A stretch of 64,000 nucleotides of DNA from CAJPPJ01 sp963536495 (GTDB taxonomy: Bacteria; Bacillota_I; Bacilli_A; RF39; UBA660), in NCBI GenBank assembly GCA_963536495.1, contig CAUTAF010000003.1:1-64000 (forward strand), read 5' to 3'. The position numbers were made by a program, and so were the translations under genes. This document shows, piece after piece, positions 33,863 to 43,068 of this stretch (position 1 is its first letter; each line of letters begins with the position of its first letter). Below the pieces are notes generated by a model, which made no database searches, was not told the DNA's origin, and worked only from the letters and a program-made list of their open reading frames with translations.

Positions 33863-34624
33863 TATCTTTTCTAAAATATATTTATTTTGTTTTTCATTAT
33901 ATTTAAATACTAATATAAAACTACTATCACTTTCTTTGTTATCAAAGTACTTTTTATAATAATATTTAATAATATTTTTATTTTTTTCTATATGATAAAG
34001 TTTATTAAGTAAAAACTTTTTATTATTTAAATAAATACAAGATAAACTATTATCTTTATATTCTAAAACTTTATTAGTATCAAAAGATATCTTCGTTAAA
34101 AAATAATCAATCTTTATCTTAACGGCATATTTTTCATAAAATTTTTCTTCTAAATAACTTTTATCTACTATTTTCTTATCGCAATCATATAAAGCATTAT
34201 TTTTTAAATAAGTTTTAAAAAAACTACTAATATTTAATAATAATGTTTTATCTTTTTCACTCATATCTTTTAAATTTAACTCTTTAGCTGTAAAAAACTT
34301 AGATTCTTTATATTCATCTTCATATAAGAATTCCAAATGATAATCATTAACTAAATCAATTGCTTCTTTATTGTTAGTTAAGTTAGTTTCAGTAGTTAAA
34401 TATAGATTATTTTGATTTACTTTTTTTACTATGTTAGTTTTTTGATTTAGATTTTTCTTTTTAAATATAAAACCATTTATATAAAGAAAAGCAAAAACAA
34501 AAAGAAAAATGAAAAAGCTTACAAAAACTATAAGAAATCTTATCTTCTTTAACTCTTTTTCCCTTTCTTCATCAGTTAAAACTTTTTTTTCTAAATTTTT
34601 TATATCATCAAAATTATTTTCCAT
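33851..34624 (-). CDS. Single-pass extracytoplasmic protein, unknown
   Basis: The 257-residue protein has a cytoplasmic N-terminus of about 28 residues, one membrane helix (about 29-50) and an extracytoplasmic domain with two cysteines (about 148 and 198), perhaps disulphide bonded. The end has repeated Lys/Tyr-rich strands (KNKNIIKYYYKKYF). No family recognised. It follows the GtrA gene by 9 bases and may belong to the glycosylation operon. Confidence 0.65.
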   Translation of the reverse strand: MENNFDDIKNLEKKVLTDEEREKELKKIRFLIVFVSFFIFLFVFAFLYINGFIFKKKNLNQKTNIVKKVNQNNLYLTTETNLTNNKEAIDLVNDYHLEFLYEDEYKESKFFTAKELNLKDMSEKDKTLLLNISSFFKTYLKNNALYDCDKKIVDKSYLEEKFYEKYAVKIKIDYFLTKISFDTNKVLEYKDNSLSCIYLNNKKFLLNKLYHIEKNKNIIKYYYKKYFDNKESDSSFILVFKYNEKQNKYILEKIENA

Positions 34625-34633
34625 TTTATCCTC

Positions 34634-35047
34634 TTATTTTTTAAAAACAAATATTTTTGAAAACAAATAATTTAATACTACAATTATAAATTGAACTAGT
34701 ATCTTTGCAATCTTATCATTTATCTTTAAAACAGCTGTAAGTATTAACATTACTAACATTTCAATTAATAAAGACATTATTCTTGATGTAATAAACTTAA
34801 CTGATTCTATTTTTTTTGAATTATTCGATTTAAAAACAAATATTCTATTAGCAAAATATGCAAATGTTACTGCTACTATCCAAGAAAACACGGTTGATAT
34901 TTGAACATTTAAAGATGTATCTGATTTTAATATAGTTCTAATTAGAAAATAAGATAATATTGATATAACTGTAGTTATACCCCCTACTACTATATAATTT
35001 ATTATTTCTTCATATTTTTTATATAAATTTAAAAGTTTTTTAATCAT
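34634..35047 (-). CDS. GtrA/GtcA-family membrane protein (lipid-linked sugar flippase)
   Basis: The 137-residue protein has four membrane helices and the GtrA pattern INYIVVGGITTVISILSYFL at the start, with FAYFANRIFVFKS in the middle and LNYLFSKIFVFKK at the end. GtrA/GtcA proteins are thought to flip undecaprenyl-phosphate sugars across the membrane. It overlaps the GT2 gene by 8 bp; with that gene and the YfhO gene upstream it makes a complete set for glycosylating a wall or lipoteichoic polymer. Confidence 0.9.
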   Translation of the reverse strand: MIKKLLNLYKKYEEIINYIVVGGITTVISILSYFLIRTILKSDTSLNVQISTVFSWIVAVTFAYFANRIFVFKSNNSKKIESVKFITSRIMSLLIEMLVMLILTAVLKINDKIAKILVQFIIVVLNYLFSKIFVFKK

Positions 35048-35957
35048 TAGTATTAATTCTCCTAATTATATATTGAGGTCTATTCTTAGTATCACTATCT
35101 ATTAATTTTATATAACTCATAATTAAAGATAAAACAAAGATATTAATAGATGTCATAATTAATATTAAAAATATTACAATATCTAATTTATCTATACCTA
35201 AAAAAGTTTTTATTATTAAAAATATAATAGATATTAAAAATAATACAGATGCTATTAATTTAATAAGTGATAAAAATATATTAGTGAAATTTTTAAAACC
35301 TAGTAAAGCATATGAAAATAAGCTAAAGAAATTCCAAGATGTCTTCCCTTCTTTTCTTGTTTCTACTTCATAAGGCATATAATAAATATTAAATCCTACA
35401 TAAGAAAATATTCCTTTAGAAAATCTATTATGTTCTTTAATAGAGATTATAGCATCAAGAACTTCTTTTCTAAACATCCTAAAGTCACTTACTCCATTTT
35501 TAAATTCAACTTCACTAAATGTATTAATAATCTTATAAAAACTTTTCTTAAATATAGATAATATTCCTTCTTTTCTTTTCTTTTGATAACAGGCTACTTC
35601 ATCTATTTCTTTATTTTCATTTAAATATTCATACATTTTCAATAAATATTTAGGATTTTGTTGTAAATCAGCATCAATTATAGATATATAATTAGCATCT
35701 TTTCTAACATTTTCTAAACCTGCTAACATAGCACTTTCTTTACCAAAATTTCTTGAAAAATTAATACATTTAATTTTAATATCTTTATTTTTTAATAATT
35801 TTGATAATTCTTCTTCTGTTTTATCTTTTGATCCATCATTTACAAAGATTAATTCTAAATCTATATTTTTTAATTCTTCTTTAATCTTTTCATAAAATTT
35901 AGCTATATTTTTTTCTTCATTATAACAAGGTACAATTACAGATAATTTTTGTTTCAT
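35040..35957 (-). CDS. Family 2 glycosyltransferase, CsbB/GtrB-like
   Basis: This 305-residue enzyme is predicted to load a sugar onto undecaprenyl phosphate. The GT-A domain has VIVPCYNEEKNI (about 6-17), INFSRNFGKESAMLAGL, and the metal-binding DADLQQ (about 94). Two C-terminal membrane helices (about 230-255 and 265-290) complete the CsbB/GtrB layout. The start at 35957 has GGAG upstream; an in-frame start 27 bases earlier has no such site. It overlaps the GtrA gene by 8 bp and follows alr by 35 bases. Confidence 0.9.
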   Translation of the reverse strand: MKQKLSVIVPCYNEEKNIAKFYEKIKEELKNIDLELIFVNDGSKDKTEEELSKLLKNKDIKIKCINFSRNFGKESAMLAGLENVRKDANYISIIDADLQQNPKYLLKMYEYLNENKEIDEVACYQKKRKEGILSIFKKSFYKIINTFSEVEFKNGVSDFRMFRKEVLDAIISIKEHNRFSKGIFSYVGFNIYYMPYEVETRKEGKTSWNFFSLFSYALLGFKNFTNIFLSLIKLIASVLFLISIIFLIIKTFLGIDKLDIVIFLILIMTSINIFVLSLIMSYIKLIDSDTKNRPQYIIRRINTND

Positions 35958-35992
35958 AACAACTCCATAATAAAAATATATCATTATTTTTA

Positions 35993-37096
35993 TTAATTTT
36001 CTATATATTTAATCTCTACTCTTTTTTTAATACCACATAATATATCACAATTAATAGTATTAAGTTTTTTAGATATTTCATCTATTTTTATATTATCACC
36101 AAATAATTCTACAACATCTCCTACTTTAACATCAAGACCTGTTACATCTACCATCATATGATCCATACATATTCTTCCTAAAATATTACATTTTTTATTA
36201 TTTATATATACATAAAAATCATTAGATAAAGCTCTTGGATATCCATCTGCATAACCTATAGAAACTACTGCTATCTTAGTTGGTTTATTAGTAGTATAAA
36301 GTCTAGAATATGATACTTTAGTATCTTTTTTAACTGTTTTTATAGAAATAACTCTACTATATAACTTAACAACCGGATAAAATTTCATATCACTTATATT
36401 TCTATAATCATCTCTTACTGTCATTCCATACATAATGATACCAGGTCTTACATAATCAAATTTTTCTTTATAATTTAAAATACCATGACTTGCAAATAAA
36501 TGAGCATATAGATGATTTATATTTTTACTTTTTAATAATTCTAATAAGTTTTTAAAGTTTTTTATTTGCATATCACTATAACTAGTGTCAAAATCATCTG
36601 ATGAAGATAAATGAGAATAAATTCCTGTAATATTTATATTAGAGAAATTAAAAGCTTTTAAAATTTCATCTATTTCTTTTTGTTCATCATTATACATAAA
36701 ACCAAGTCTAGTCATACCAGTATCAATTTTTAAATGAGCATTGATTTTAAAATTCTCTTTTACTAAATAGTTATTAAGACTTTCTAATTCATCTAACGAA
36801 TACACCGCTAAAGTAAAATTATTGTTTTTTAATAAATGATATTCTTCTTCAAAAACTTTAGACAGTATTAAAATTTCTTTATTTATATTATTTTTTCTAA
36901 GTTCTAAAGCTTCTTGTATACTACAAACTGCAAAAAAATCTATCATTTGTTTTTCTAATGTTTGAGCAATTTTAACAGCTCCCAAACTATATGCATCGCT
37001 TTTTATAACAGCAATTATATTTGTCTTAGTTAATCTTTTTATTTCTTCTACATTTTTTATTATGTTCTTTAAGTTTACTTCCAAGTAACTTCTCAT
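35993..37096 (-). CDS. alr: Alanine racemase
   Basis: Alr makes D-alanine for peptidoglycan and teichoic acid. The 367-residue protein starts in the usual way (YLEVNLKNIIKN). The PLP lysine is Lys32 in AVIKSDAYSLGA; the usual GHG after the Tyr is replaced by SLG. The second-domain motif VSYSRLYTTN (catalytic Tyr near 265) and IGYADGYPR follow, then CNILGRICMDHMMVDV. The ATG at 37096 lies 71 bases inside the 3' end of the YfhO gene; it is the only start that keeps the conserved N-terminus. Confidence 0.95.
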   Translation of the reverse strand: MRSYLEVNLKNIIKNVEEIKRLTKTNIIAVIKSDAYSLGAVKIAQTLEKQMIDFFAVCSIQEALELRKNNINKEILILSKVFEEEYHLLKNNNFTLAVYSLDELESLNNYLVKENFKINAHLKIDTGMTRLGFMYNDEQKEIDEILKAFNFSNINITGIYSHLSSSDDFDTSYSDMQIKNFKNLLELLKSKNINHLYAHLFASHGILNYKEKFDYVRPGIIMYGMTVRDDYRNISDMKFYPVVKLYSRVISIKTVKKDTKVSYSRLYTTNKPTKIAVVSIGYADGYPRALSNDFYVYINNKKCNILGRICMDHMMVDVTGLDVKVGDVVELFGDNIKIDEISKKLNTINCDILCGIKKRVEIKYIEN

Positions 37097-39500
37097 TATT
37101 TTTTTCCTTCCATAGTAAATATAAATAAACTATAAAAGATATAAATGTTATTATTAAAGATTCTTTCTTTAAAGGAGAAGTGAATTTTAAAACAATACTA
37201 TGTTCTCCTTTAGGAACTTTAAATCCAACAAAAGCTTTATTAACTTTTTCTACCTCTACTTCTTTTTTATCAATATATGCTTTAAATCCCTTATCATATG
37301 GAATACTAGTTATAAAATAACCATCTTCTTTAAGACTTACTTTAGAAGTAAATAAAGAATCTTTATATTCAACATTTAACTCTTTTTGTTTTAATATATT
37401 AAAATCTTTAATTTCATATATTTCATAATCTTTTATATAATATTTACCTTTTTTTATTTTTATATTTAAAACATCACTAGTAGTTAGATAGTCAAAAGTA
37501 TAATTTTTATTATGATATTTCCAACTCTTACAAGTTAATTTATTTCTTATATTATTAATATCTATATAAGTATCTTTACTTTTACATGAAGGAGAATCAT
37601 ACATATTTATTCTTACAAATAATGTTTTAACTTTTCCTAAATTAATACTATATTTTTTATCTTTTTCTTCTAGATATTCACCTGTTTTAACTAAATTAAT
37701 ATCATTAATCTTTTCTGTTTTTAAATCAATTTCATTTTTAGCTTCTTTTACTACATCATAGTTCATTAAAGATAAAGGTTTTTGATAATATTTTAACTTA
37801 TCATAATATTCTTCACTTATTAAATTATTACTAAAATAAAACATCGGTTTATATTCTTCATTTAAATAAATATTATAATTATCTATTTTTTTAATTAATT
37901 TTTTATTTATTAAAGTAGTTTTAGTAACTATATATTTATTTGATAATGAAGATAAATAATAATCAGATAATGTCGTAGTAGTTATTACCCTATTTCTATG
38001 TTTAATATTATTTAATAATTCTTCATAATAAAAATTACTATAATTTTTATTATTCAAAGAAGAATATATTGTAGATATCAAAACTTCACTATTATCAAAT
38101 ATTTGGTTTATAAATGCTTCATTTTTATAATCTATTGCAATTCTATATAAAGATTTATCATTTTCTTTAATATAATTAACTATATTTTTCAAACTTTGAT
38201 AATCTTTATCAAAAGTCTTTTTATCAACTAATGGATCATTTAATGAAAAAATTAAACAAATACTAATTACAAGAAACATAATAGTATTTAAAATAAAATC
38301 TTTTTTAAATTTTTTATATAAAAAGAAAACTATAGATAATACTATTAAATCAATATATATATACATAGTTGAATTAATTATAGATATAGCAGTTATTAAC
38401 ATTATAAAAATAAGTTCTTTATTACTTATTAGATTTTTAGTTAATTTACTTAAAAAATTAGCAATAACTAATATAATAAGTGGTAAAAATGGTATTAATA
38501 TTTTTGCATCAATATACATTAAAGCATTTAATATATAATTAAATACTGGAAATAACATTATTAAAAATAATATTATAGATAAAAATTTATATTTTAAATC
38601 TTTAGATATCAAACTATATATTATAGCTACGATAGAAATTAAAGTTAAACCTATTCCATATGGATTATATAAAAAATATAAAAGATTAATTTTAGGAATT
38701 AAAGTTTCTATAAAATTAATTGCTACACTAGTTTTTTCTCTTCCATTTAATATTACTGCTGCTGTTGGTAAAAGTACTATAGAACTTAAAAGTATTCCAT
38801 GTATAAAATTTAGTGATAAGTTTAAAAGTTTAAAAAACAAATCTTTTATAACTATTTTTTCTTCTTTTTCTAAATATTTAAATATATAGTAAATTATTAA
38901 AACTAGATATGATGATATAGAGTAATAAAAACTAGATATCGCTATTAAAAATATTGATATAACAAGTAACGAACTTTCATTTTTATCATACTTTTTATCT
39001 ATTCCAAAAAGACCTAGTATTAAAAACGGCATATAATTTATAAACATAATATGTCTATGTGAATGAAAAGAAAGCGACATAGAAAATATAAATAATATAG
39101 TTGTCATAAAAGAAATCTTTTCATCATATCTTTTTCTTAACCAAATATATGTAAGTATTGCAGATATTATAGGTATTAACATTCCAATTACCGATATAAA
39201 ATCTACCATCTTTATAAATGGTAAAAAATATGAAATAAGGATATAAGGATTAAAAAGTCCATAATATGATAAATAATAAATATTTTGACCTGCTCCTATA
39301 TTTAAAATAAAATCAGGAAAAAGATTAAAATTTTGATAGAACAAAGTTCTAATTGTATTAGGTATTGCTATATGTTGAGCTTCCCAATCAAGTAAAGATC
39401 CATAATAATTAGTAAATCTAGTTATTATTAATACAAAGATTAAAAAAGTTATAATAATTATAACTAGATTTAACTTATCTTTTTTGTTTAAACTCTTCAT
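37026..39500 (-). CDS. YfhO-family membrane glycosyltransferase
   Basis: The 824-residue protein has about 13 membrane helices in the first 430 residues and an extracytoplasmic region up to about 780, then a last helix (about 785-805). The N-terminal motif GAGQNIYYLSYYGLFNPY (about 69-86) and LDWEAQHIAIP match the YfhO (PF09586) pattern. In Bacillus, YfhO works with CsbB and GtcA to glycosylate lipoteichoic acid. Here GT2 and GtrA genes lie downstream in the same direction, with alr between. Its C-terminus overlaps alr by 71 bp. Confidence 0.88.
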   Translation of the reverse strand: MKSLNKKDKLNLVIIIITFLIFVLIITRFTNYYGSLLDWEAQHIAIPNTIRTLFYQNFNLFPDFILNIGAGQNIYYLSYYGLFNPYILISYFLPFIKMVDFISVIGMLIPIISAILTYIWLRKRYDEKISFMTTILFIFSMSLSFHSHRHIMFINYMPFLILGLFGIDKKYDKNESSLLVISIFLIAISSFYYSISSYLVLIIYYIFKYLEKEEKIVIKDLFFKLLNLSLNFIHGILLSSIVLLPTAAVILNGREKTSVAINFIETLIPKINLLYFLYNPYGIGLTLISIVAIIYSLISKDLKYKFLSIILFLIMLFPVFNYILNALMYIDAKILIPFLPLIILVIANFLSKLTKNLISNKELIFIMLITAISIINSTMYIYIDLIVLSIVFFLYKKFKKDFILNTIMFLVISICLIFSLNDPLVDKKTFDKDYQSLKNIVNYIKENDKSLYRIAIDYKNEAFINQIFDNSEVLISTIYSSLNNKNYSNFYYEELLNNIKHRNRVITTTTLSDYYLSSLSNKYIVTKTTLINKKLIKKIDNYNIYLNEEYKPMFYFSNNLISEEYYDKLKYYQKPLSLMNYDVVKEAKNEIDLKTEKINDINLVKTGEYLEEKDKKYSINLGKVKTLFVRINMYDSPSCKSKDTYIDINNIRNKLTCKSWKYHNKNYTFDYLTTSDVLNIKIKKGKYYIKDYEIYEIKDFNILKQKELNVEYKDSLFTSKVSLKEDGYFITSIPYDKGFKAYIDKKEVEVEKVNKAFVGFKVPKGEHSIVLKFTSPLKKESLIITFISFIVYLYLLWKEKNNEKLLGSKLKEHNKKCRRNKKIN

Positions 39501-40176
39501 TATTCATCCAATCTTCATAAGGTATTAACTTTTCAAAAGCTATCATATGATAAAACATTTTTTTTATAAATCCTTGTGATTTATAAATAGATAATATTCT
39601 TTTCTTTTCTTCTAAATCTTCTTTTGGCATAGGATTATGATAATCTATAATAGATTTTCTCTTATACATATTAAAGTAATAAAGTTTATTATGATCTACT
39701 ACTTCACTAACTATTTTACTAGTCATTTTATGATGCATATGTCCATATTCTCCATATGGATTATGTACTACTACCTTTTTCCAATTTTTTAATTTATATA
39801 TTTTTTCTACATCTTCCTTTATTCTAGGATATTCTTTTTTCCAATTACTTCTCATATTCATAATCTTATCTGGATATCCAAGCATATAATATTTATCTTT
39901 AGTTTCTTTCATTACTTTTTTAAATTCTTTAACTCTTACCTTGTTACTACCACAAGTAATACATACTACTAGATAATTATTCTTAATAAGTTCTCTTCCA
40001 CCCCAAAGCATTTCATCATCAGGATGTGCTACAAACATTAAATTATCAACACCATTTAAATTAAGTTTTTCATAACCATCTCTTTTTCTAAAAAACAAAA
40101 AATAAATACTAGCAAATGCCATTATAACAAATGATATTTTTAAAGTTATAATCAATATATTTTTTTTCAATTTCAT
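39475..40176 (-). CDS. PIG-L/LmbE-family deacetylase, membrane-anchored
   Basis: The 233-residue protein has an N-terminal membrane segment (about 7-28) and the zinc-binding AHPDDEMLWGG (about 50-60), with the matching His in GEYGHMHHKMTSKI (about 143). Members remove N-acetyl groups from GlcNAc-containing glycolipids or glycans. Here the anchor suggests activity at the outer face of the membrane. It overlaps the YfhO gene by 26 bp, hence probably the same envelope-glycan operon. ATG at 40176 is chosen over the GTG three bases upstream. Confidence 0.88.
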   Translation of the reverse strand: MKLKKNILIITLKISFVIMAFASIYFLFFRKRDGYEKLNLNGVDNLMFVAHPDDEMLWGGRELIKNNYLVVCITCGSNKVRVKEFKKVMKETKDKYYMLGYPDKIMNMRSNWKKEYPRIKEDVEKIYKLKNWKKVVVHNPYGEYGHMHHKMTSKIVSEVVDHNKLYYFNMYKRKSIIDYHNPMPKEDLEEKKRILSIYKSQGFIKKMFYHMIAFEKLIPYEDWMNNEEFKQKR

Positions 40177-40197
40177 CACCTAAATAAAATTATACTC

Positions 40198-40884
40198 CTA
40201 GTTATTAAATGAAACAAAATTATTGTTTCTAAGTTTCAAATATCTAGTAAATAAGATATATGAAACAGTAAATAAACAGAAAACATAAAATACAACAAAT
40301 AAACTAATATCAGAATTTGTCATACTTAAGCTAATAAGTAAATTATATAATCCATGTAAAATAGTAGGTATTAAAAATGCTAAAAAGATATCAGTAATAG
40401 AATTTAAATATTTAGAATTAACTTGATTATCTTTAGCATATCCTAAAAAATAACCCATAATAACACCTAAAGCAAAGTGAATACCACAAGACATAACTGA
40501 TCTTAAGACGATTTCTATCAGATCAAGTTTTAAATCATATATATAGATTATGTTTTCTACAAAAATAAATCCTAAAGCTAAAAAGGTAGAATAAACTATA
40601 GAATCGTATATTTCATCAAATTCCATAGCATTAAAACACATTAAAAAGAGTACTATAAACTTAATAAATTCTTCTTTAAATCCTATAAACAATAAATTTT
40701 TTAAAACTATATTATTTACTACTATAGGTTTAATAAATTCACTAACTGTATAAGAAAATATTGCACTAAATATCCCCCCTAGTAATAAAAGTATAATCAT
40801 ATATAAAGATTCTTTATGTTTATCTTTTTTATAAATAAAAAGTGTAAGTAATAGTACTGGTAAAAAACCTATTATTATTTTCAT
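40198..40884 (-). CDS. PrsW-like intramembrane metalloprotease
   Basis: The 228-residue protein has about eight membrane helices and the three PrsW motifs: EEFIKF (EExxK, about 71), CGIHFALGVIMGY (HxxxG, about 134) and LHGLYN (about 161). PrsW in Bacillus cleaves an anti-sigma factor in response to envelope stress; others of this CPBP/PrsW group have unknown substrates. No anti-sigma factor is next to it. It overlaps the following EIIB-like gene by 4 bp. Confidence 0.85.
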   Translation of the reverse strand: MKIIIGFLPVLLLTLFIYKKDKHKESLYMIILLLLGGIFSAIFSYTVSEFIKPIVVNNIVLKNLLFIGFKEEFIKFIVLFLMCFNAMEFDEIYDSIVYSTFLALGFIFVENIIYIYDLKLDLIEIVLRSVMSCGIHFALGVIMGYFLGYAKDNQVNSKYLNSITDIFLAFLIPTILHGLYNLLISLSMTNSDISLFVVFYVFCLFTVSYILFTRYLKLRNNNFVSFNN

Positions 40885-41192
40885 TTTATATCATCAATAA
40901 ATTTCTTTAATTGTTTTGAATCTCTACCTAATACTATTTTTAATTTATTATCTATTTCTACTATACCTTTAGCTCCTAGCTTTTGTATTCCTTCTTTATT
41001 AACTATAGATATATCTTTTAAAGTAACTATAAATCTAGACATATTATAACTACTATCTATTATATTATCTTTACCACCAAGATATTCTAATAACTTATTC
41101 ATATTTAAATTAAAATCTGCTTTATTTATTTTTAATACTGTAAACAATATAATTATTAGTATTAATATAACTATATAATATTCTGTTCTCAT
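40881..41192 (-). CDS. Membrane-anchored EIIB-like (PTS glucose-type) domain lacking the phosphorylated Cys
   Basis: The 103-residue protein has an N-terminal membrane helix (about 5-20), then a domain aligned with PTS EIIB: LLEYLGGKDNI, then SSYNMSRFIVTLKD where EIIB has the pattern D-x-C-x-TRL-x-V-x-x-KD, and QKLGAKGIVEIDNKLKIVLG. The phosphorylated Cys position is Asn50, so phosphotransfer is not expected. Possibly a binding or regulatory domain. It overlaps PrsW-like and 283-residue genes by 4 bp each. Confidence 0.8.
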   Translation of the reverse strand: MRTEYYIVILILIIILFTVLKINKADFNLNMNKLLEYLGGKDNIIDSSYNMSRFIVTLKDISIVNKEGIQKLGAKGIVEIDNKLKIVLGRDSKQLKKFIDDIK

Positions 41193-42040
41193 TTTTTCTC
41201 CTTACTCTTCTTTTTTGTTTCTTTTTTAACTTCTTTTACTTCTTCTTTTATCTCTAATTCTTCTTGTTTTTCTTCTTTTTCTTCATATTTATCTAAGAAA
41301 TTATCTTCTGTAACTATTCCTTTTTTCTTTATTTTATATAAATTAATAAAATAAAGCACTACTAATACAAGCATAATAAATATTAAAGTTACTAAAGTAT
41401 ATAAAGTTAATTCTTGCATGTATTCTGAATAGTTTAAAAGTAAATTATTTAAATAACTTGCCCAAACATTACCTACAAAACTTATAAATTTTGGAATAAA
41501 AGTTATTAATAAATTAACTATAAAACAAATAAATAAAATTATCGCAATATTAGAAAATGTTTTAGAAGTAGATTTATTAATAATCATAAACATAATAAAC
41601 ATAAAAATAAGTATTACTATTATAGCTATTACTATTTCTTTTAATGCTATTTTTTCTATTTCTTTAAATATACCTACTTTATATCTTTTTACTTGATTTA
41701 TAATTTTTTCTTCTACTAAAGTTTTTTCATAAAAATGTTTATCTAATTTTTCTAACTTTAATTTATCTTTTATATATTCTCTATCTATTAAAGCATCTTT
41801 GTTATTAATAACATCAATAATAAAGTCATCTATTTTTTTATCAATATTTATTACTTCTACTTCTCCAAGTTCTTTAAAAAATTCATAAACAAAATTTTTA
41901 TTATTTTTAGCATACTCAATTTTTTCTACATTTTTTCTTATATTTTCACTACTATTAACTAATTTAAATATATATAAATTACTTAATAAAAGTAATGTAA
42001 CTATAAAAATAAACGATAATATTTTATTTAAAATTTTCAT
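41189..42040 (-). CDS. Polytopic membrane protein with Lys/Glu tail, unknown
   Basis: The 283-residue protein has a first helix (about 5-26), an extracytoplasmic region (about 30-130), then three helices (about 133-155, 163-190, 214-237) and a highly charged cytoplasmic tail (about 245-283, EEKEEKQEELEIKEE). Not recognised. It overlaps genes on both sides by 4 bp, so it belongs to the 42531-40198 operon with the EIIB-like and PrsW-like proteins. Confidence 0.68.
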   Translation of the reverse strand: MKILNKILSFIFIVTLLLLSNLYIFKLVNSSENIRKNVEKIEYAKNNKNFVYEFFKELGEVEVINIDKKIDDFIIDVINNKDALIDREYIKDKLKLEKLDKHFYEKTLVEEKIINQVKRYKVGIFKEIEKIALKEIVIAIIVILIFMFIMFMIINKSTSKTFSNIAIILFICFIVNLLITFIPKFISFVGNVWASYLNNLLLNYSEYMQELTLYTLVTLIFIMLVLVVLYFINLYKIKKKGIVTEDNFLDKYEEKEEKQEELEIKEEVKEVKKETKKKSKEKK

Positions 42041-42531
42041 ATTTTTCTCCTACTTTCTATAATTTTATCAAATTCCTTTAAATCTTCTTTATTATAAGAC
42101 CACATTAAAATTTCCATAAAGTTATCACTATCTTCAAATAAAAAGCATTTCATATAATAAGTTTTTTTATTTTTAGTAAATGTAAATGTATATGAATTAT
42201 TATTTTCTTTTATCTCTAGATTTTCTTTATCTTTTTTATTATCTTCTAGTTTATAATTTTTATAAAAATTAAAATCATTTTTAAAATTATTTTTATTATC
42301 TATAAAAACAGTTATTATTTTAAAATTAGTTTTATCCATATAAACTATATCAGTTAAAGGATTAACTTTTTCTTTATCTATTTTTTCATATTTTTCATCA
42401 ATTAATAACTCATAATTATTACTAGTTTTTATTCTTTTTAGATTGCTATTATTAAAATTAGTAAACAAATAAGAAATAGTAATAAACATAATTCCTAAGA
42501 CTAAAAATAGATTTATTATTCTTTTCTTCAT
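42037..42531 (-). CDS. Single-pass extracytoplasmic protein, unknown
   Basis: The 164-residue protein has an N-terminal membrane segment (about 5-25, LFLVLGIMFITISYLF) and a beta-rich outside domain (YTFTFTKNKKTYYMKCFLFED, about 113-133). One cysteine. No lipobox. Not recognised. It is first in a tightly coupled operon and overlaps the next gene by 4 bp. Confidence 0.65.
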   Translation of the reverse strand: MKKRIINLFLVLGIMFITISYLFTNFNNSNLKRIKTSNNYELLIDEKYEKIDKEKVNPLTDIVYMDKTNFKIITVFIDNKNNFKNDFNFYKNYKLEDNKKDKENLEIKENNNSYTFTFTKNKKTYYMKCFLFEDSDNFMEILMWSYNKEDLKEFDKIIESRRKI

Positions 42532-42551
42532 ATACTAAAAGTATAACATAA

Positions 42552-42581
42552 AAATTAAAAAAGATAGAAAATTCTATCTTT
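42552..42581 (-). terminator. Intrinsic terminator of the DUF5684-like gene
   Basis: Hairpin AAAGATAGAA / TTCTATCTTT (42560-42581) followed by TTTTTTAATTTT on the minus strand, eight bases after the stop. Confidence 0.85.
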
Positions 42582-42588
42582 TCATCTC

Positions 42589-43017
42589 TTATGCTAAATC
42601 GCTATTTACTTTTTCTATAACTGGATTATAAGTTGAATTATCAAACGCTAATATCCCCCAAAAGATTACTGGCAAAAAGAATAATCCTAAAGCAAACATT
42701 CCAGGTTTTCCAAAGTTTCTTGAAATATTTACTAACATTCTTATACATATATATATGTTAACGAATGGTATAAGTAAAAGTAATATATTCCATACTGGCA
42801 TAGACGCTATTTCAAACATAACTACAACATTATATATAGGAATAAGCACTGCCCATCCAGGTTTACCAGCTTTAGTAAATACTTTCCATTTAAATATTAT
42901 AGAAACAATAGCTATTAGAAAAGTGATCATAAAAATAAACATAAAGAATCCTAAAAATGCTGCTACAAAGGCTTCTAAAGCATCTACACTACTACTATCA
43001 TAATAATAATCTGTCAT
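42589..43017 (-). CDS. DUF5684-like small membrane protein
   Basis: The 142-residue protein has three to four helices and the typical pattern FTKAGKPGWAVLIPIYNVVVMFEI (about 50-70), followed by IPFVNIYICIRMLVNISRNFGKPGMFALGLFFLP. This arrangement of GKPGW and IPxYN is found in small Bacillota membrane proteins sometimes annotated as signal peptidase-like without catalytic residues. No Ser/Lys dyad is seen here. Single gene with its own terminator. Confidence 0.8.
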   Translation of the reverse strand: MTDYYYDSSSVDALEAFVAAFLGFFMFIFMITFLIAIVSIIFKWKVFTKAGKPGWAVLIPIYNVVVMFEIASMPVWNILLLLIPFVNIYICIRMLVNISRNFGKPGMFALGLFFLPVIFWGILAFDNSTYNPVIEKVNSDLA

Positions 43018-43068
43018 TTTCTTCTCCTTCTATTTTAAGTATATATAATTAATAACTATTATACAATA

